Assembly (NCBI GenBank): GCA_031316255.1
Contig: JALDQW010000001.1
Coordinates: 1,116,001-1,180,000 of the forward strand
Direction of reading: 5' to 3'
DNA from: Nitrosomonas sp.
GTDB taxonomy: Bacteria; Pseudomonadota; Gammaproteobacteria; Burkholderiales; Nitrosomonadaceae
DNA length: 64,000 bases
Below the pieces are notes generated by a model, which saw nothing but the letters and a program-made list of their open reading frames with translations, was not told the origin of the DNA and ran no database searches. The translations under genes and the position numbers were made by a program. Positions 32,558-44,475 of this stretch are shown here, piece by piece. The stretch's first letter is position 1. The number at the start of each line of letters is the position of its first letter.

Positions 32558-33827
32558 TACACAGCTAATCGCTGTTTCTGTTATAAGCAAGGTTTTAGCC
32601 GGATCCAGCCTGACAGACACACTCCACCAATGCTGGCATAAACATCCAACGCTTTCAAGTCAGCAAAAAGGCGCCATTCAAGACTTCAGTTATGGTGTGC
32701 TACGGTTTTACGGGCAGCTCTCCGGAATTTTGACCATTTTGCTGAGCAAACCGCTACAAGACAAAAAAATATACTACCTGTTACTGATAAGTCTGTATCA
32801 ATTGCTTTATAGCAAATTGCCGGTATACACAGTCGTCAACCAGGCCGTTTCCGCTTCGAGAACACTGGCCGGCAACAAAAAAATGCAGGGACTGGTGAAT
32901 GCAGTGCTGCGTAATTTTTTACGGCAAAAAGAAACGCTGTTGATAAAAGCGGCAGAAAATGAAGTTGGTTTTTACTCTCATCCGCAATGGTGGATAAACA
33001 AGCTGCGTGCGCAGTATCCGCAAAACTTTCAAACTATCCTGAATGCAAATAATAAACACCCTCCCATGGTTTTGCGCGTCAATCAACGTAAAATCAGTGT
33101 AACAGCCTATCAACAGCTGCTCACGGATAACAATATGGATTCACAATTGGTATGGTCGCATGCTTTACTTCTAAAAAAACCCGTTGGGGTTGAAAAATTA
33201 CCGGGATTTCATGAAGGGCTGGTATCAGTACAAGATGCGGGTGCTCAGCTTGCAGCACCTTTACTTGATGTACGTCCCGGCATGCGCGTGCTGGATGCGT
33301 GCGCCGCACCGGGTGGCAAAAGTACTCACTTATTGGAAATTGCAGACATACTATTAACTATACTGGACAATGATAAAACCAGGCTCATCCAGGTTGAGCA
33401 AAATCTTGAGCGTCTGCAAATGCATGCGCACCGTATCGTTTGCGCAGACGCAGCCAATCCCAGTTCATGGTGGGATGGAAAATTATTCGATCGCATTCTG
33501 GCTGACGTGCCCTGCTCCGCTTCAGGCGTGGTATGCCGGCACCCTGATATCAAGTGGTTACGGCGCGAAAGCGACCTGCAGAAATTCGCCATTCAGCAAC
33601 AAACAATTCTCAATGCCGTATGGCAAATGTTGGCAAGAAATGGTAAGTTGCTTTATGTTACCTGCTCAGTGTTTATAGAAGAGAATAAATTGCAGATAGA
33701 TCAATTTCTAAAACAACATTCCGATGCACGAATTGAGCCACATTCGCAATCAATTTTACTCGATGGACAACTGCTACCGGACAGTCAACACGATGGTTTT
33801 TTTTATACGCTTTTGCACAAACTTTAA
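32550..33827 (+). CDS. rsmB: 16S rRNA m5C967 methyltransferase RsmB
   Basis: Methylates C967 of 16S rRNA. The 425-aa protein has an N-terminal NusB-like RNA-binding domain (about 1-140) and a C-terminal methyltransferase domain with the SAM motif [17 protein letters not shown] near 248-264, the motif IV cysteine in DVPCSASGV near 317-325, and the catalytic cysteine in YVTCSVF near 368-374. Length and position after fmt are typical (also called sun). Confidence 0.96.
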   Translation: MINTQLIAVSVISKVLAGSSLTDTLHQCWHKHPTLSSQQKGAIQDFSYGVLRFYGQLSGILTILLSKPLQDKKIYYLLLISLYQLLYSKLPVYTVVNQAVSASRTLAGNKKMQGLVNAVLRNFLRQKETLLIKAAENEVGFYSHPQWWINKLRAQYPQNFQTILNANNKHPPMVLRVNQRKISVTAYQQLLTDNNMDSQLVWSHALLLKKPVGVEKLPGFHEGLVSVQDAGAQLAAPLLDVRPGMRVLDACAAPGGKSTHLLEIADILLTILDNDKTRLIQVEQNLERLQMHAHRIVCADAANPSSWWDGKLFDRILADVPCSASGVVCRHPDIKWLRRESDLQKFAIQQQTILNAVWQMLARNGKLLYVTCSVFIEENKLQIDQFLKQHSDARIEPHSQSILLDGQLLPDSQHDGFFYTLLHKL

Positions 33828-33833
33828 ACTGTC

Positions 33834-34439
33834 ATGAAACGGCCCAGATTATTAAAATTGGCTTTCATTATTATGTTTTCGGCAGCATGTTCATGTATTA
33901 CAAACACGTTTGCCAACGGCAGCATTCAGGTTAAATCGTTTAAACTGACCGCAGTGGACAATGGCTACACCGTCAGTATCGACTCCGAAATTGAATTGAA
34001 CCCGACACTGGTACAGGCTTTGGAAAAAGGCGTTGTACTGTACTTTGTAAATAAATTCACTCTCGTTGAGCCACGCTGGTACTGGCTAGACAAAGAAATC
34101 GCCCGGATTAAAACACGAACCGGTTTAAGATACCATGCTCTCACACGGCAATATCGCCTCACTGACAGAACGTCTTCAAGTAACTATTCCTCACTCAAAG
34201 ATGCGCTAATGGCCTTGCAGCGCCTACGGGATCACCCCTTAACAATAAAACATGAACTAAAACCCAATGTTCACTACAATGCAATATTGAGATTATGGCT
34301 TGATTTGACACGTATGCCCAAACCCTTTCAAGTTGAGGCACTCGGCTCAAGTGCATGGAATTTGAGCTCCGACAGACTAGAGTGGCGTATGACACTGCCC
34401 TCATCAGAACAACCGTTTCAACTTTTTGACGATCAATGA
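33834..34439 (+). CDS. DUF4390 exported protein
   Basis: A 201-aa protein with an N-terminal hydrophobic signal segment (about 8-27) and a beta-rich body, including VEPRWYWLDKEIA near 77-89 and LTRQYRLT near 102-109. These fit the DUF4390 family, which in Betaproteobacteria lies between rsmB and ntrY, as here. The function is unknown; co-location suggests it may feed the NtrY sensor. A Cys pair near 19-21 follows the hydrophobic stretch and might be a lipoprotein site. Its stop overlaps the ntrY start (ATGA). Confidence 0.8.
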   Translation: MKRPRLLKLAFIIMFSAACSCITNTFANGSIQVKSFKLTAVDNGYTVSIDSEIELNPTLVQALEKGVVLYFVNKFTLVEPRWYWLDKEIARIKTRTGLRYHALTRQYRLTDRTSSSNYSSLKDALMALQRLRDHPLTIKHELKPNVHYNAILRLWLDLTRMPKPFQVEALGSSAWNLSSDRLEWRMTLPSSEQPFQLFDDQ

Positions 34440-36589
34440 AATATGTTCTGATCATCGGCGCAGGATTGGGAGCAATCATGCTGTTTTTGTTGGCAACAGC
34501 CGGCGCCAACACCGACTTCTTTGAACGCCGCTACCAGTTACTACTGATAATTAATATCGTCTTCGTATTACTATTTATAGTCGTTGTCGGATATCTGTTA
34601 TGGCGGTTTAGACGGCGACTTAAATCCGGCGTATTTGGCTCAAGATTAGCGTTACGGTTATTAGTCATTTTCTCATTAATGGCCATTTTACCCGGCGTGC
34701 TCGTCTATACGGTTTCAGTGCAATTTCTCGAAAAAAGTATTGAATCCTGGTTTGATGTCAAAGTAGACCGGGCTCTCGAAAGTGGTTTAAACCTGGGTCA
34801 AACAATGCTGGAAAATTCATTGGAAGAATTGCAAAAAAAAGCGAAAGTAGCCGCACTGACATTATCAGAGCCATCAATCTCTCCCGTAACTTCATTGAAT
34901 GAATTACTATTGCAGTCACAGATAGAAGAAGCCACTTTATTTAATCGTGATGGTAAGGTTATTGCTTTCTCAAGTGAAAACAGTCTGGCATTATTTCCTG
35001 AAGTACCCACGGGTATTGTAATGCGCCATATCAGAACACAAAAAGCGTATAGCGCCATTGAACCGGTCGACGACAAAGGATTGTATCTGCGTGTACTGGC
35101 GCCGGTAAATGTGTTAAGTTTGGATGACGACATTCGTATTCTCCAGTTATTGCAACCGGTACCTGAACATTTGGCACAGAATGCAGAAAAAGTGCAAGAA
35201 GGTTATTGGGATTACCAAGAGCTCTCGCTCTCGCGCCAAGGCCTGACCCGCCTCTATAGCGTGACTCTGACCCTGGCCTTATTGCTATCTCTTTTTTCAG
35301 CATTGGCTACCGCCTCTCTATTGAGTGAAAACTTAAGTTCACCGCTGGGTATGCTGGCTGAAGGCACAAAAGCCGTCGCACAAGGGGATTATAGCCGCCG
35401 CCACTTGGTACAAAGCCGTGATGAACTGGGCATTCTGACCGAATCCTTTAATTTGATGACGCAACAACTGGAAGAAGCCCGTGCAATCGCGCAGCATAAT
35501 CAGCAAGAGGTTGAAAGTGCGCGCGCGCATCTGGAAAGTATTCTGGCAAATCTTTCATCAGGCGTACTCGTATTTGATGAACAACTGACACTGATCAAGG
35601 CCAACAGAAGTGCCGAACAGATTTTACAGACACCGCTAATCAGTCTGGATGGTTCTGTTATTGACGGCTGTATTGAAAATGAATTTCAGGTTGAATCCAT
35701 AGTGGCGGAAATTCGCGCAGGCTTTAATTCGGGTGAAACAGGCATGTGGGAACGGCAAATGACGCGCTCGGATGACGGAAACAATCAAGTATTGTTATTA
35801 CGCGGCACGCGATTGCCTGAAATTTCTGGCGGCGGCGGTGTTGTTGTTTTTGATGACATTACAAACCTGCTGCAAGTACAGCGTGCTGTAGCCTGGAGCG
35901 AAATAGCCCGACGACTTGCCCATGAAATAAAAAACCCACTCACACCCATACAACTCTCTGCCGAACGGATAGAACATAAACTGGCCAGCAAACTCGATGA
36001 GCAGGATGCCAAAACCCTACATCGCCTGACTGAAACAATCGTCAATCAGGTAGAAGCATTAAAACGTATGGTTAACGAGTTTAACCAGTACGCCCGTGCA
36101 CCCACGCTAGAAATGCGTAAACTGGATATCAATAAACTGGTGATGGAGATCCTGTCACTCTATGAAACTGCAAATATCGCAAATGAAAAAAGAGGACAGA
36201 TAACAATAAAGCGGGTGCTGGCCAAGAATTTGCCGCCAATTTATGGAGACTCCGCACAATTGCGTCAAGTCATGCATAACTTATTGCTTAATGCCCAGGA
36301 TGCTTTGAACGAAATCGAAAAACCTGTAATAGAAATCAAAACGGAAGCAATGCAAGGCAGTATTCAATTATCCGTGTGTGATAATGGCTGCGGTTTCTCC
36401 GATGAAGTCAGGGCACGGGTTTTTGAACCTTATGTTACCACCAAGGCTAAAGGAACCGGATTGGGTCTGCCTATTGTAAAAAAAATTGTAGAGGAGCACG
36501 AAGGAACCATCCGTATCGAAAATCGGAAACCACATGGCGCCCAGGTAACAATCACTTTACCGGCACCAGAAAACTTAGCTCAAGACTAA
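34436..36589 (+). CDS. ntrY: Sensor histidine kinase NtrY
   Basis: Membrane sensor kinase of the NtrY type, paired with the next gene. The 717-aa protein has about four membrane helices (near 3-22, 35-55, 74-95 and 274-297), an extracytoplasmic domain at about 96-273, a HAMP domain near 298-350, a PAS domain near 365-475, the HisKA box with His496 in RRLAHEIKNPLTP, and an ATPase domain ending with GTGLGLPIVKKIVEEHEG. All kinase motifs look intact. In other bacteria NtrYX responds to nitrogen or redox state. The ATG at 34436 overlaps the previous stop by four bases. Confidence 0.92.
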   Translation: MKYVLIIGAGLGAIMLFLLATAGANTDFFERRYQLLLIINIVFVLLFIVVVGYLLWRFRRRLKSGVFGSRLALRLLVIFSLMAILPGVLVYTVSVQFLEKSIESWFDVKVDRALESGLNLGQTMLENSLEELQKKAKVAALTLSEPSISPVTSLNELLLQSQIEEATLFNRDGKVIAFSSENSLALFPEVPTGIVMRHIRTQKAYSAIEPVDDKGLYLRVLAPVNVLSLDDDIRILQLLQPVPEHLAQNAEKVQEGYWDYQELSLSRQGLTRLYSVTLTLALLLSLFSALATASLLSENLSSPLGMLAEGTKAVAQGDYSRRHLVQSRDELGILTESFNLMTQQLEEARAIAQHNQQEVESARAHLESILANLSSGVLVFDEQLTLIKANRSAEQILQTPLISLDGSVIDGCIENEFQVESIVAEIRAGFNSGETGMWERQMTRSDDGNNQVLLLRGTRLPEISGGGGVVVFDDITNLLQVQRAVAWSEIARRLAHEIKNPLTPIQLSAERIEHKLASKLDEQDAKTLHRLTETIVNQVEALKRMVNEFNQYARAPTLEMRKLDINKLVMEILSLYETANIANEKRGQITIKRVLAKNLPPIYGDSAQLRQVMHNLLLNAQDALNEIEKPVIEIKTEAMQGSIQLSVCDNGCGFSDEVRARVFEPYVTTKAKGTGLGLPIVKKIVEEHEGTIRIENRKPHGAQVTITLPAPENLAQD

Positions 36590-36601
36590 GGATAAAATTT
36601 A

Positions 36602-37864
36602 ATGATGACAAATAATACAATATTAGTAGTTGATGATGAAATCGGGATACGCGAATTATTATCCGAAATTTTGCGCGACGAAGGCTATCGCGTTGCGTTA
36701 GCTGAAAACGCCGAACAAGCGCGCATCTGGCGCAATCAGACACGACCCGATCTGGTATTACTGGACATCTGGATGCCTGATACAGATGGCATCACACTGC
36801 TGAAGGACTGGGCCAGTAGCGGCATGCTGACCATGCCTGTAATCATGATGTCCGGACATGGCACCATTGATACAGCCGTAGAGGCAACGCGTATTGGCGC
36901 ATTCGGTTATCTGGAGAAACCCATACCACTGCAAAAGCTGTTGAGCACTGTCGGCAAGGCAATGCGTGGCGGCCAAAGCAAGCAACAGACCGCGCTATCG
37001 CTGGCCAGCCTGGGAAAAGGCGCACTGATCATTGATCTCAAAAAGAAACTGGAGAAAGTTGCTAATCTGAAAACCCCATTACTCTTAATGGGCGAACCCG
37101 GTGTCGGCATGGAAATCTGCGCGCGCTTTATGCACCGCCCCAATACACCCTGGGTAGAACCGGAAACGTTGACGCTATTAGCAGAGAAACCCCTGGATCT
37201 CCTGGAACAGGCCAAGGATGGACTTTTATTCCTGAAAGATATTGGCGAAATCAATAAACTGGCACAAAAAGGCTTGTTGTTACTGCTCAGCAAACTGGAA
37301 AAATATAATGTGCGCCTTGTCTGCGCAACTTCCCAGCCTCTGGCGGAATTGGCCGCTCAAGGCAACTACCATACCAAGTTATATGAAGTGCTCAGCGTGC
37401 TCAGTATCGGTGTTCCGTCACTGCGAACGCACCGCGAAGACATCCCCGATATGGCCAATCAGATTTTGTCCGGCTTTGCCGAATCAGGAGAAGTTTCGCC
37501 AGTCTTGCAATTTAGTACAGCCGCGTTAAATTGTCTGCGCAATTATGACTGGCCCGGCAACCTGACGCAATTGACCGGCGTTGTTCACTCGTTAGCACTC
37601 ACCTGTACTGGCGACGAAATTACTGCGGACATGGTTCAACAAGCCATGGTTTTCCCTGAATCAACCTCAACGTCATCCGCACCCGACATTCCCTTTGACC
37701 TGTCATTGCGAGAAGCGCGCGACTTATTTGAAAAAACATATTTTGAACGATTGATTGAAGAAGAAAACGGAAATATGACACGCGTCGCCGAGCGTGCTGG
37801 ATTGGAGCGCACTCATTTATACAGAAAGATCAAATTACTGGGCATTAAACTGAGAGGCAATTAA
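36602..37864 (+). CDS. ntrX: NtrX-like response regulator with degenerate ATPase domain
   Basis: Partner regulator of NtrY, 420 aa. The receiver domain (1-120) is intact: Asp11-Asp12, phosphoacceptor Asp55 and Lys106. The C-terminal Fis-type helix-turn-helix is also intact (near 370-415, NMTRVAERAGLERTHLYRKIK). The central sigma-54 ATPase domain is not: the Walker A reads GEPGVGME (164-171) with Met in place of Lys, the Walker B reads FLKDIGE (210-216) instead of FLDEIG, and the sigma-54-binding GAFTGA loop and surrounding 20-odd residues are missing. It therefore probably does not drive sigma-54 promoters and may act as a plain activator or repressor. Start has an AAGGAT site. Confidence 0.9.
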   Translation: MMTNNTILVVDDEIGIRELLSEILRDEGYRVALAENAEQARIWRNQTRPDLVLLDIWMPDTDGITLLKDWASSGMLTMPVIMMSGHGTIDTAVEATRIGAFGYLEKPIPLQKLLSTVGKAMRGGQSKQQTALSLASLGKGALIIDLKKKLEKVANLKTPLLLMGEPGVGMEICARFMHRPNTPWVEPETLTLLAEKPLDLLEQAKDGLLFLKDIGEINKLAQKGLLLLLSKLEKYNVRLVCATSQPLAELAAQGNYHTKLYEVLSVLSIGVPSLRTHREDIPDMANQILSGFAESGEVSPVLQFSTAALNCLRNYDWPGNLTQLTGVVHSLALTCTGDEITADMVQQAMVFPESTSTSSAPDIPFDLSLREARDLFEKTYFERLIEEENGNMTRVAERAGLERTHLYRKIKLLGIKLRGN

Positions 37865-37908
37865 CGAACTATTGAAACACTAACCGTAACGGCACGGCAA
37901 AGCGTCTC

Positions 37909-37943
37909 AAAAAAAAGCACACCGTATTGGTGTGCTTTTTTTA
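37909..37943. terminator. Bidirectional terminator between ntrX and hppA
   Basis: A perfect 8-bp stem (37916-37923 with 37929-37936), a GTATT loop, an A-run on the left and TTTTTTT on the right. It serves both the plus-strand ntrYX operon and the minus-strand adk-pfp-hppA group, which converge here. Confidence 0.93.
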
Positions 37944-37959
37944 TACTATGCAAAGATTA

Positions 37960-40017
37960 TTACAGCAACGGAATAATCATCAATGCCACGATGTTGATAA
38001 TTTTGATCAGTGGATTAATTGCCGGACCAGCAGTATCCTTGTATGGATCGCCCACTGTATCACCCGTAACAGAAGCTTTGTGCGCTTCACTGTTTTTACC
38101 GCCGAAATTGCCATCTTCGATGTACTTTTTCGCGTTATCCCATGCACCGCCACCGGCTGTCATGGAAATCGCAACAAACAAACCTGTCACAATAGAGCCC
38201 ATTAGTACGCCACCCAATGCTTGCGGCCCGAGCAGCACGCCAACCAACAATGGAACCAGAACGGGCAAGAGTGATGGAATCATCATTTCTTTAATCGCCG
38301 CTTTGGTCAGCATATCAACCGCGCGGGAATAATCAGGCCTTGCGGTACCTTCCATAATCCCTGGAATTTCATTGAATTGGCGACGGACTTCAATCACCAC
38401 AGAACTGGCAGCGCGTCCGACTGCTTCCATAGACATGGCGCCAAACAGATAGGGAATCAAACCACCGATAAACAAGCCAATGATAACCATGTGATTGGAC
38501 AAATCAAACGTCAACATATGACCCGCTTTTTCCAGCCCATGCGTATAGTCTGCAAACAACACCAGTGCCGCAAGGCCTGCAGAACCGATTGCATAACCTT
38601 TGGTAACTGCCTTCGTTGTATTTCCAACCGCATCAAGCGGATCGGTAACTGCGCGAACAGATTCCGGCATTTCGGCCATTTCTGCAATACCGCCCGCGTT
38701 ATCGGTAATCGGGCCATACGCATCCAGTGCGACGATAATACCCGTCATCGACAGCATAGCTGTCGCTGCAATGGCAATACCATAAAGACCTGCCAGTGAA
38801 TAAGCCATCAAAATACTCAAGCAGACCGCCAACACTGGCGCTGCAGTTGCGCGCATGGAAACACCCAATCCGGCAATAATGTTTGTTGCATGACCGGTTG
38901 TAGACGCTTCAGCAATATGCTGCACTGGCGGATAGTCGGTTGATGTGTAATATTCCGTGATCACAACCATCGCACCGGTCAGCAGCAAACCAATCGCAGC
39001 AGCCAGGTATATGCGCATAACCAGCGCACCACCGGCGACTTCAACGCCTGATACTTCCAGTGTCATATCGGCCATAAACCAAACGGTTACCGGCAGATAG
39101 GCCAACAATGCAATACCGCCGGCGACAATTAATCCACGATAAAGCGCTTTCATAATCGTGCCACCTTCCTGCATTTTGACGTAGTAGCACCCGATAATCG
39201 ATGCAACGATTGAAGCAGCACCCAGCATGAGCGGAAAAACCACAGCGCTCATTTCGTTGGTCAGAAAGAGTAATGAACCCAACAGCATGGTCGCAATAAT
39301 CGTTACTGCATAGGTTTCAAACAAATCCGCCGCCATACCCGCACAATCACCGACGTTATCGCCAACGTTATCGGCAATCACAGCAGGATTACGTGGATCA
39401 TCTTCAGGAATTCCGGCCTCAACCTTACCCACCAGATCGGCACCGACGTCGGCGCCTTTGGTGAAAATACCACCACCCAGACGGGCAAAGATAGAAATCA
39501 GCGAGCCGCCAAAAGCAAACCCGATCAAAGGTTTGATCACTTCACTGACTGGCGTGTCCGGATCAGCACCGTTAAATAACCATGCACAATACCCTGCAAC
39601 GCCCAGAAGACCCAAGCCAACGACCAGCATGCCTGTCACTGCACCACCACGGAATGCGATAGCGAGTGCCTCGTTCAATCCGGTACGCGCTGCCTCTGCA
39701 GTCCGCACATTAGAATGAACGGAGACATTCATTCCCAGATATCCTGCAGCACCGGATAAAATAGCACCCAATGCAAAACCAATTGCAGTATCCCATGTCA
39801 ATGCCAGGCCAATGGCCAGGAATAGAATTAAACCGACTATGCCAATCGTTGTATATTGGCGATTGAGATATGCCGAAGCACCTTCCTGTACTGCAGAAGC
39901 AATTTCCTGCATGCGAGCATTACCGGTAGACTGGGCATAAATACCCCTGATCCATATGCCGCTGTATATCAGGGCCAGAATCCCGCTACCAATTGCGATA
40001 ATTAAACCGTTAGACAT
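37960..40017 (-). CDS. hppA: Proton-translocating membrane pyrophosphatase, K-independent type
   Basis: Membrane enzyme that splits pyrophosphate and pumps protons, or runs in reverse. The 685-aa protein is almost entirely membrane helices (about 16). The pyrophosphate site shows [20 protein letters not shown] near 187-206 and [13 protein letters not shown] near 216-228. The segment [16 protein letters not shown] (from about 465) has Lys469 where K-dependent enzymes have Ala, which marks the K-independent H+ type. The ATG at 40017 sits six bases after a GGAG ribosome binding site; the GTG at 40029 overlaps that site. Last gene of adk-pfp-hppA. Confidence 0.96.
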   Translation of the reverse strand: MSNGLIIAIGSGILALIYSGIWIRGIYAQSTGNARMQEIASAVQEGASAYLNRQYTTIGIVGLILFLAIGLALTWDTAIGFALGAILSGAAGYLGMNVSVHSNVRTAEAARTGLNEALAIAFRGGAVTGMLVVGLGLLGVAGYCAWLFNGADPDTPVSEVIKPLIGFAFGGSLISIFARLGGGIFTKGADVGADLVGKVEAGIPEDDPRNPAVIADNVGDNVGDCAGMAADLFETYAVTIIATMLLGSLLFLTNEMSAVVFPLMLGAASIVASIIGCYYVKMQEGGTIMKALYRGLIVAGGIALLAYLPVTVWFMADMTLEVSGVEVAGGALVMRIYLAAAIGLLLTGAMVVITEYYTSTDYPPVQHIAEASTTGHATNIIAGLGVSMRATAAPVLAVCLSILMAYSLAGLYGIAIAATAMLSMTGIIVALDAYGPITDNAGGIAEMAEMPESVRAVTDPLDAVGNTTKAVTKGYAIGSAGLAALVLFADYTHGLEKAGHMLTFDLSNHMVIIGLFIGGLIPYLFGAMSMEAVGRAASSVVIEVRRQFNEIPGIMEGTARPDYSRAVDMLTKAAIKEMMIPSLLPVLVPLLVGVLLGPQALGGVLMGSIVTGLFVAISMTAGGGAWDNAKKYIEDGNFGGKNSEAHKASVTGDTVGDPYKDTAGPAINPLIKIINIVALMIIPLL

Positions 40018-40168
40018 AAAGAACTCCACTTAAAGTCAGACCATCTAAAATTAATACGTAGAATATCGGTCTAATAATTCCACATAATTAAACACTTGTC
40101 CAAAATCTTGGCACAAAAGGCGCATATTTTATATGCACTTGTTGTTTAAATGCATCTTTTTATACACC

Positions 40169-41428
40169 CTAGATTTCGAATCCAGCTAGTTTCTTTTCTA
40201 TTGCAACATTTTTTAACCGCACGTAATCAGGCAAACCATCTTTATACGGTGGATAGTCTTCGCCTTCTATGAGCGGCAATAAATATTCGCGGCAAGCTTC
40301 GCTGATACCGAACCCATCCTCACTGATGTATTCTGTTGGCATCATTTTCTCGACATTCGCGACATTCGAAAGCTGCGCCATACCCACCTGCCAGCGATAA
40401 GGCGAGCTGGACAAACGCTCAATTGTCGGCATGACCGAGTTGTGGCCTGCAAGCGCATATTCAACAGCGGCCTTACCCATCGCATAAGCTTGCTCCACAT
40501 CGGTTTTGGAAGCCACATGACGCGCGGCGCGCTGCAAGTAATCCGCCACACCCCAGTGATATTTCAAGCCCAGTCCTTCTTTGACAATATTTGCGACAAC
40601 TGGGGCCACACCACCTAACTGGGCATGACCAAACGCGTCACGCAACCCCTGATCGGCTAAAAATTTACCGTCTGGCCCTTGAACGCCTTCAGAAACCACG
40701 ACTGAACAATAGCCATATTCCTTGACGTAACTATCCACTTTGGCAAGAAACTTTTCCTTATCGAAGGTAATTTCCGGGAACAGAATCACAATCGGGATTT
40801 CACAATCCTTGCTGGACGCCAAACCACCGGCAGCAGCAATCCACCCTGCGTGGCGTCCCATTACTTCAAGCACAAAAACCTTGGTGGATGTCTTAGACAT
40901 ACTGGCCACATCAAAACTTGCCTCGCGCGTCGATACGGCGATATATTTTGCAACCGAGCCAAATCCGGGACAACAATCGGTAATCGGCAAATCATTATCG
41001 ACTGTTTTCGGCACATGGATTGCCTGAATCGGATAGCCCAGCGTATCGGAAATTTGCGACACCTTGAGGCAGGTGTCAGCAGAATCTCCACCGCCATTAT
41101 AAAAAAAGTATCCGATATTGTGTGCCTTGAAAACCTCGATCAGACGCTCATATTCGCGGCGGTTTTGCTCTATGCTTTTCAATTTGTAGCGACATGAACC
41201 AAATCCGCCCGATGGCGTATGGCGCAATGCGGCAATTGCTTCGGCTGAATCGGCATTGGTGTCGATCAAGTCCTCGGTCAGCGCACCAATAATTCCGTTA
41301 CGGCCTGCGTAAACATTGCCAATTTTATCGGGATGTTGGCGCGCTGTTTCTATCACACCGGCTGCCGATGCATTAATAACTGCAGTCACACCCCCTGATT
41401 GGGCATAAAATGCATTTTTTATTGACAT
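40169..41428 (-). CDS. pfp: 6-phosphofructokinase, probably PPi-dependent
   Basis: Phosphofructokinase-family enzyme of 419 aa. Residues at the donor site indicate pyrophosphate rather than ATP: NGGGDS (111-116) has Asp where ATP enzymes have the second Gly of GGDGS, and PKTVDND (140-146) has Lys where ATP enzymes have Gly. Further motifs are VMGRHAGWIA near 188-197 and VVVSEGVQ near 246-253. The reaction is reversible, so it can also act as a fructose- or sedoheptulose-bisphosphatase that yields PPi. The gene lies directly upstream of hppA, as described for methanotrophs. The ATG at 41428 has a GGAG site. Donor specificity is inferred. Confidence 0.88.
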   Translation of the reverse strand: MSIKNAFYAQSGGVTAVINASAAGVIETARQHPDKIGNVYAGRNGIIGALTEDLIDTNADSAEAIAALRHTPSGGFGSCRYKLKSIEQNRREYERLIEVFKAHNIGYFFYNGGGDSADTCLKVSQISDTLGYPIQAIHVPKTVDNDLPITDCCPGFGSVAKYIAVSTREASFDVASMSKTSTKVFVLEVMGRHAGWIAAAGGLASSKDCEIPIVILFPEITFDKEKFLAKVDSYVKEYGYCSVVVSEGVQGPDGKFLADQGLRDAFGHAQLGGVAPVVANIVKEGLGLKYHWGVADYLQRAARHVASKTDVEQAYAMGKAAVEYALAGHNSVMPTIERLSSSPYRWQVGMAQLSNVANVEKMMPTEYISEDGFGISEACREYLLPLIEGEDYPPYKDGLPDYVRLKNVAIEKKLAGFEI

Positions 41429-41496
41429 TTTTTATTTCTCCTGATTGATCAAATCTTAAGCAAAACCTTACTATCAAAAGGCACAGTTGATACAGT

Positions 41497-42615
<1,119 letters not shown>

Positions 42616-43647
42616 ATGGACGAAAACAGAAGCAAAGCATTAGCCGTAGCACTGGCCCAAATTGAAAAACAATTTGGCAAAGGCGCAATCATGCGCATGG
42701 GGGCCAATGATGTTGCCAATGACATACAAGTTGTTTCCACTGGGTCGCTTAGCCTGGATATTGCGCTGGGTGTTGGTGGCTTGCCACGCGGCCGTGTCAT
42801 TGAAATCTATGGCCCTGAGTCTTCAGGCAAAACTACGCTTACCCTGCAAGTGATTGCTGAAATGCAAAAACTTGGCGGAACGGCTGCCTTTATCGATGCC
42901 GAACACGCACTGGATCCGAATTATGCACGGAAAATCGGTGTCAATGTGCAGGAACTTCTTATCTCGCAGCCCGATAACGGCGAACAGGCGCTTGAAATTG
43001 CCGATATGCTTGTGCGTTCCGGTTCAATTGATATCGTTGTCATTGATTCCGTCGCCGCACTGACACCGCGCGCCGAAATTGAAGGAGAAATGGGCGATCC
43101 GCAAATGGGCTTGCAAGCCAGATTGATGTCTCAGGCATTGAGAAAGCTGACTGCCAACATTAAGCGCAGCAACACCATGGTGATTTTCATCAACCAGATC
43201 CGCATGAAAATCGGTGTCATCTTTGGTAATCCGGAAACAACCACAGGCGGCAATGCACTCAAGTTCTATGCTTCTGTGCGTCTCGAAATCCGCCGTACGG
43301 GCGCCATCAAAAAGGGCGAAGAAACAATCGGAAATGAAACGCGCGTCAAGGTGGTCAAAAACAAAGTGGCCCCGCCATTCAAACAAGCTGAATTCGATAT
43401 TCTTTATGGCGAAGGCATTTCCCGCGAGAGCGAAATTATCGAACTCGGCGTGCAGCACAAACTGATCGACAAAGCGGGCGCCTGGTACTCCTACAATGGC
43501 GATAAAATTGGTCAGGGCAAGGATAATGTGCGCGAATATCTCAAAGAACATGCCGATATGGCCCAGGAAATCGAGCGGAAAATCCGCGAATCGGTTGGCA
43601 TCTTTGCGCCCGACAATCAAACCCAAGCGTCTAATGAAACAGAGTGA
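42616..43647 (+). CDS. recA: Recombinase RecA
   Basis: Strand-exchange ATPase for homologous recombination and SOS induction. The 343-aa protein has Walker [10 protein letters not shown] near 66-74, Walker B segment [12 protein letters not shown] near 137-148, and the L2 DNA-binding loop [19 protein letters not shown] near 196-214. Length is typical. The ATG at 42616 has an AGGA ribosome binding site. recX overlaps its 3' end. GC content rises visibly from here on compared with the DNA to the left. Confidence 0.98.
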   Translation: MDENRSKALAVALAQIEKQFGKGAIMRMGANDVANDIQVVSTGSLSLDIALGVGGLPRGRVIEIYGPESSGKTTLTLQVIAEMQKLGGTAAFIDAEHALDPNYARKIGVNVQELLISQPDNGEQALEIADMLVRSGSIDIVVIDSVAALTPRAEIEGEMGDPQMGLQARLMSQALRKLTANIKRSNTMVIFINQIRMKIGVIFGNPETTTGGNALKFYASVRLEIRRTGAIKKGEETIGNETRVKVVKNKVAPPFKQAEFDILYGEGISRESEIIELGVQHKLIDKAGAWYSYNGDKIGQGKDNVREYLKEHADMAQEIERKIRESVGIFAPDNQTQASNETE

Positions 43648-44111
43648 TGACAGATACTGACATCAGCAAACCCACTCTCGAAACGCGTGCACTACGCTAT
43701 CTGGCGCGGCGCGAATATTCGCGGCGTGAGCTGGAAAAAAAACTGTCAGCGCATGAACAGTCGCCTCAGGCACTGTCCAGCTTGCTCGATCAACTCGAAC
43801 AGGACGGCTACCTGTCAACGGAACGTTTTGCCGAGCAAGCCGCACGGACACGCAGACCACGGTTTGGCAGCCAGCGCATCGTGCGCGAACTCAAGGAGAA
43901 AGGCGTTGACGCACATTTGATTGCCGATATATTGCCCGATCTCAAAGAAACCGATCTGGAAATCGCGTGCCAAATCTGGCAAAAAAAATTCGGCGCGCCC
44001 CCCAACGATCTCAAGGAACGCGGCAAACAGATACGCTTTCTGGTGAACAGAGGATTTTCGTCCGACGTCATTCACCAGGTATTGTCGCAGGCTGAACAGG
44101 ACAATCGATGA
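43647..44111 (+). CDS. recX: Regulatory protein RecX
   Basis: Small protein that binds RecA filaments and limits their activity. The 154-aa protein consists of repeated three-helix RecX motifs, starting with ALRYLARREYSRRELEKKL near 15-33 and continuing with DQLEQDGYLSTERFAEQAA and FLVNRGFSSDVIHQVL near the end. Length is normal. The ATG at 43647 overlaps the recA stop; a GTG directly before it (43644) is an alternative. Coupling to recA is the usual arrangement. Confidence 0.94.
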   Translation: MTDTDISKPTLETRALRYLARREYSRRELEKKLSAHEQSPQALSSLLDQLEQDGYLSTERFAEQAARTRRPRFGSQRIVRELKEKGVDAHLIADILPDLKETDLEIACQIWQKKFGAPPNDLKERGKQIRFLVNRGFSSDVIHQVLSQAEQDNR

Positions 44112-44470
44112 AAACGGTTTCAGGACTCATAGTTTCATTAATCATGCTGCTCCCATTGGCATACCCTTTTCCACTTAACGCCAGCGGGATTACAGCCATT
44201 CAGGAAATCAATACCTCTCCCGCCAGTTTTGACGGCAAGGAAGTCATGCTCAGCGGCATCACAAAAGATCCGACACGCATTCCCGTCATTGATTTGAAAG
44301 CATATGTGCTGGAAGACAATACCGGCGAAATCACCATACTCACAGGTTCCGACTTACCTGAAACAGGCATTAAACTCACGGTCCGCGTACGCATTGAGAG
44401 TCTGGCGATCATCAAGGGTGAAGCACTGGGCACGACAGTTGTTGAATTAAAAAGATACAATAATTTATAA
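44108..44470 (+). CDS. Exported OB-fold protein of unknown function
   Basis: A 120-aa protein with a signal peptide (about 1-27, hydrophobic core [15 protein letters not shown], cut near NASG) and a small OB-like beta-barrel: [27 protein letters not shown] and [15 protein letters not shown]. It looks like the periplasmic OB-fold (tOB/BOF-like) proteins, whose ligands are mostly unknown. Its start overlaps the recX stop (ATGA) and alaS begins six bases after its stop, so it is co-transcribed with recA-recX-alaS without obvious functional link. Confidence 0.72.
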   Translation: MKTVSGLIVSLIMLLPLAYPFPLNASGITAIQEINTSPASFDGKEVMLSGITKDPTRIPVIDLKAYVLEDNTGEITILTGSDLPETGIKLTVRVRIESLAIIKGEALGTTVVELKRYNNL

Positions 44471-44475
44471 CAGAG

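Noticed and set aside
43024-43626. 200-codon open frame antisense to recA
   Set aside because: Entirely inside recA, same shadow effect, no start signals.
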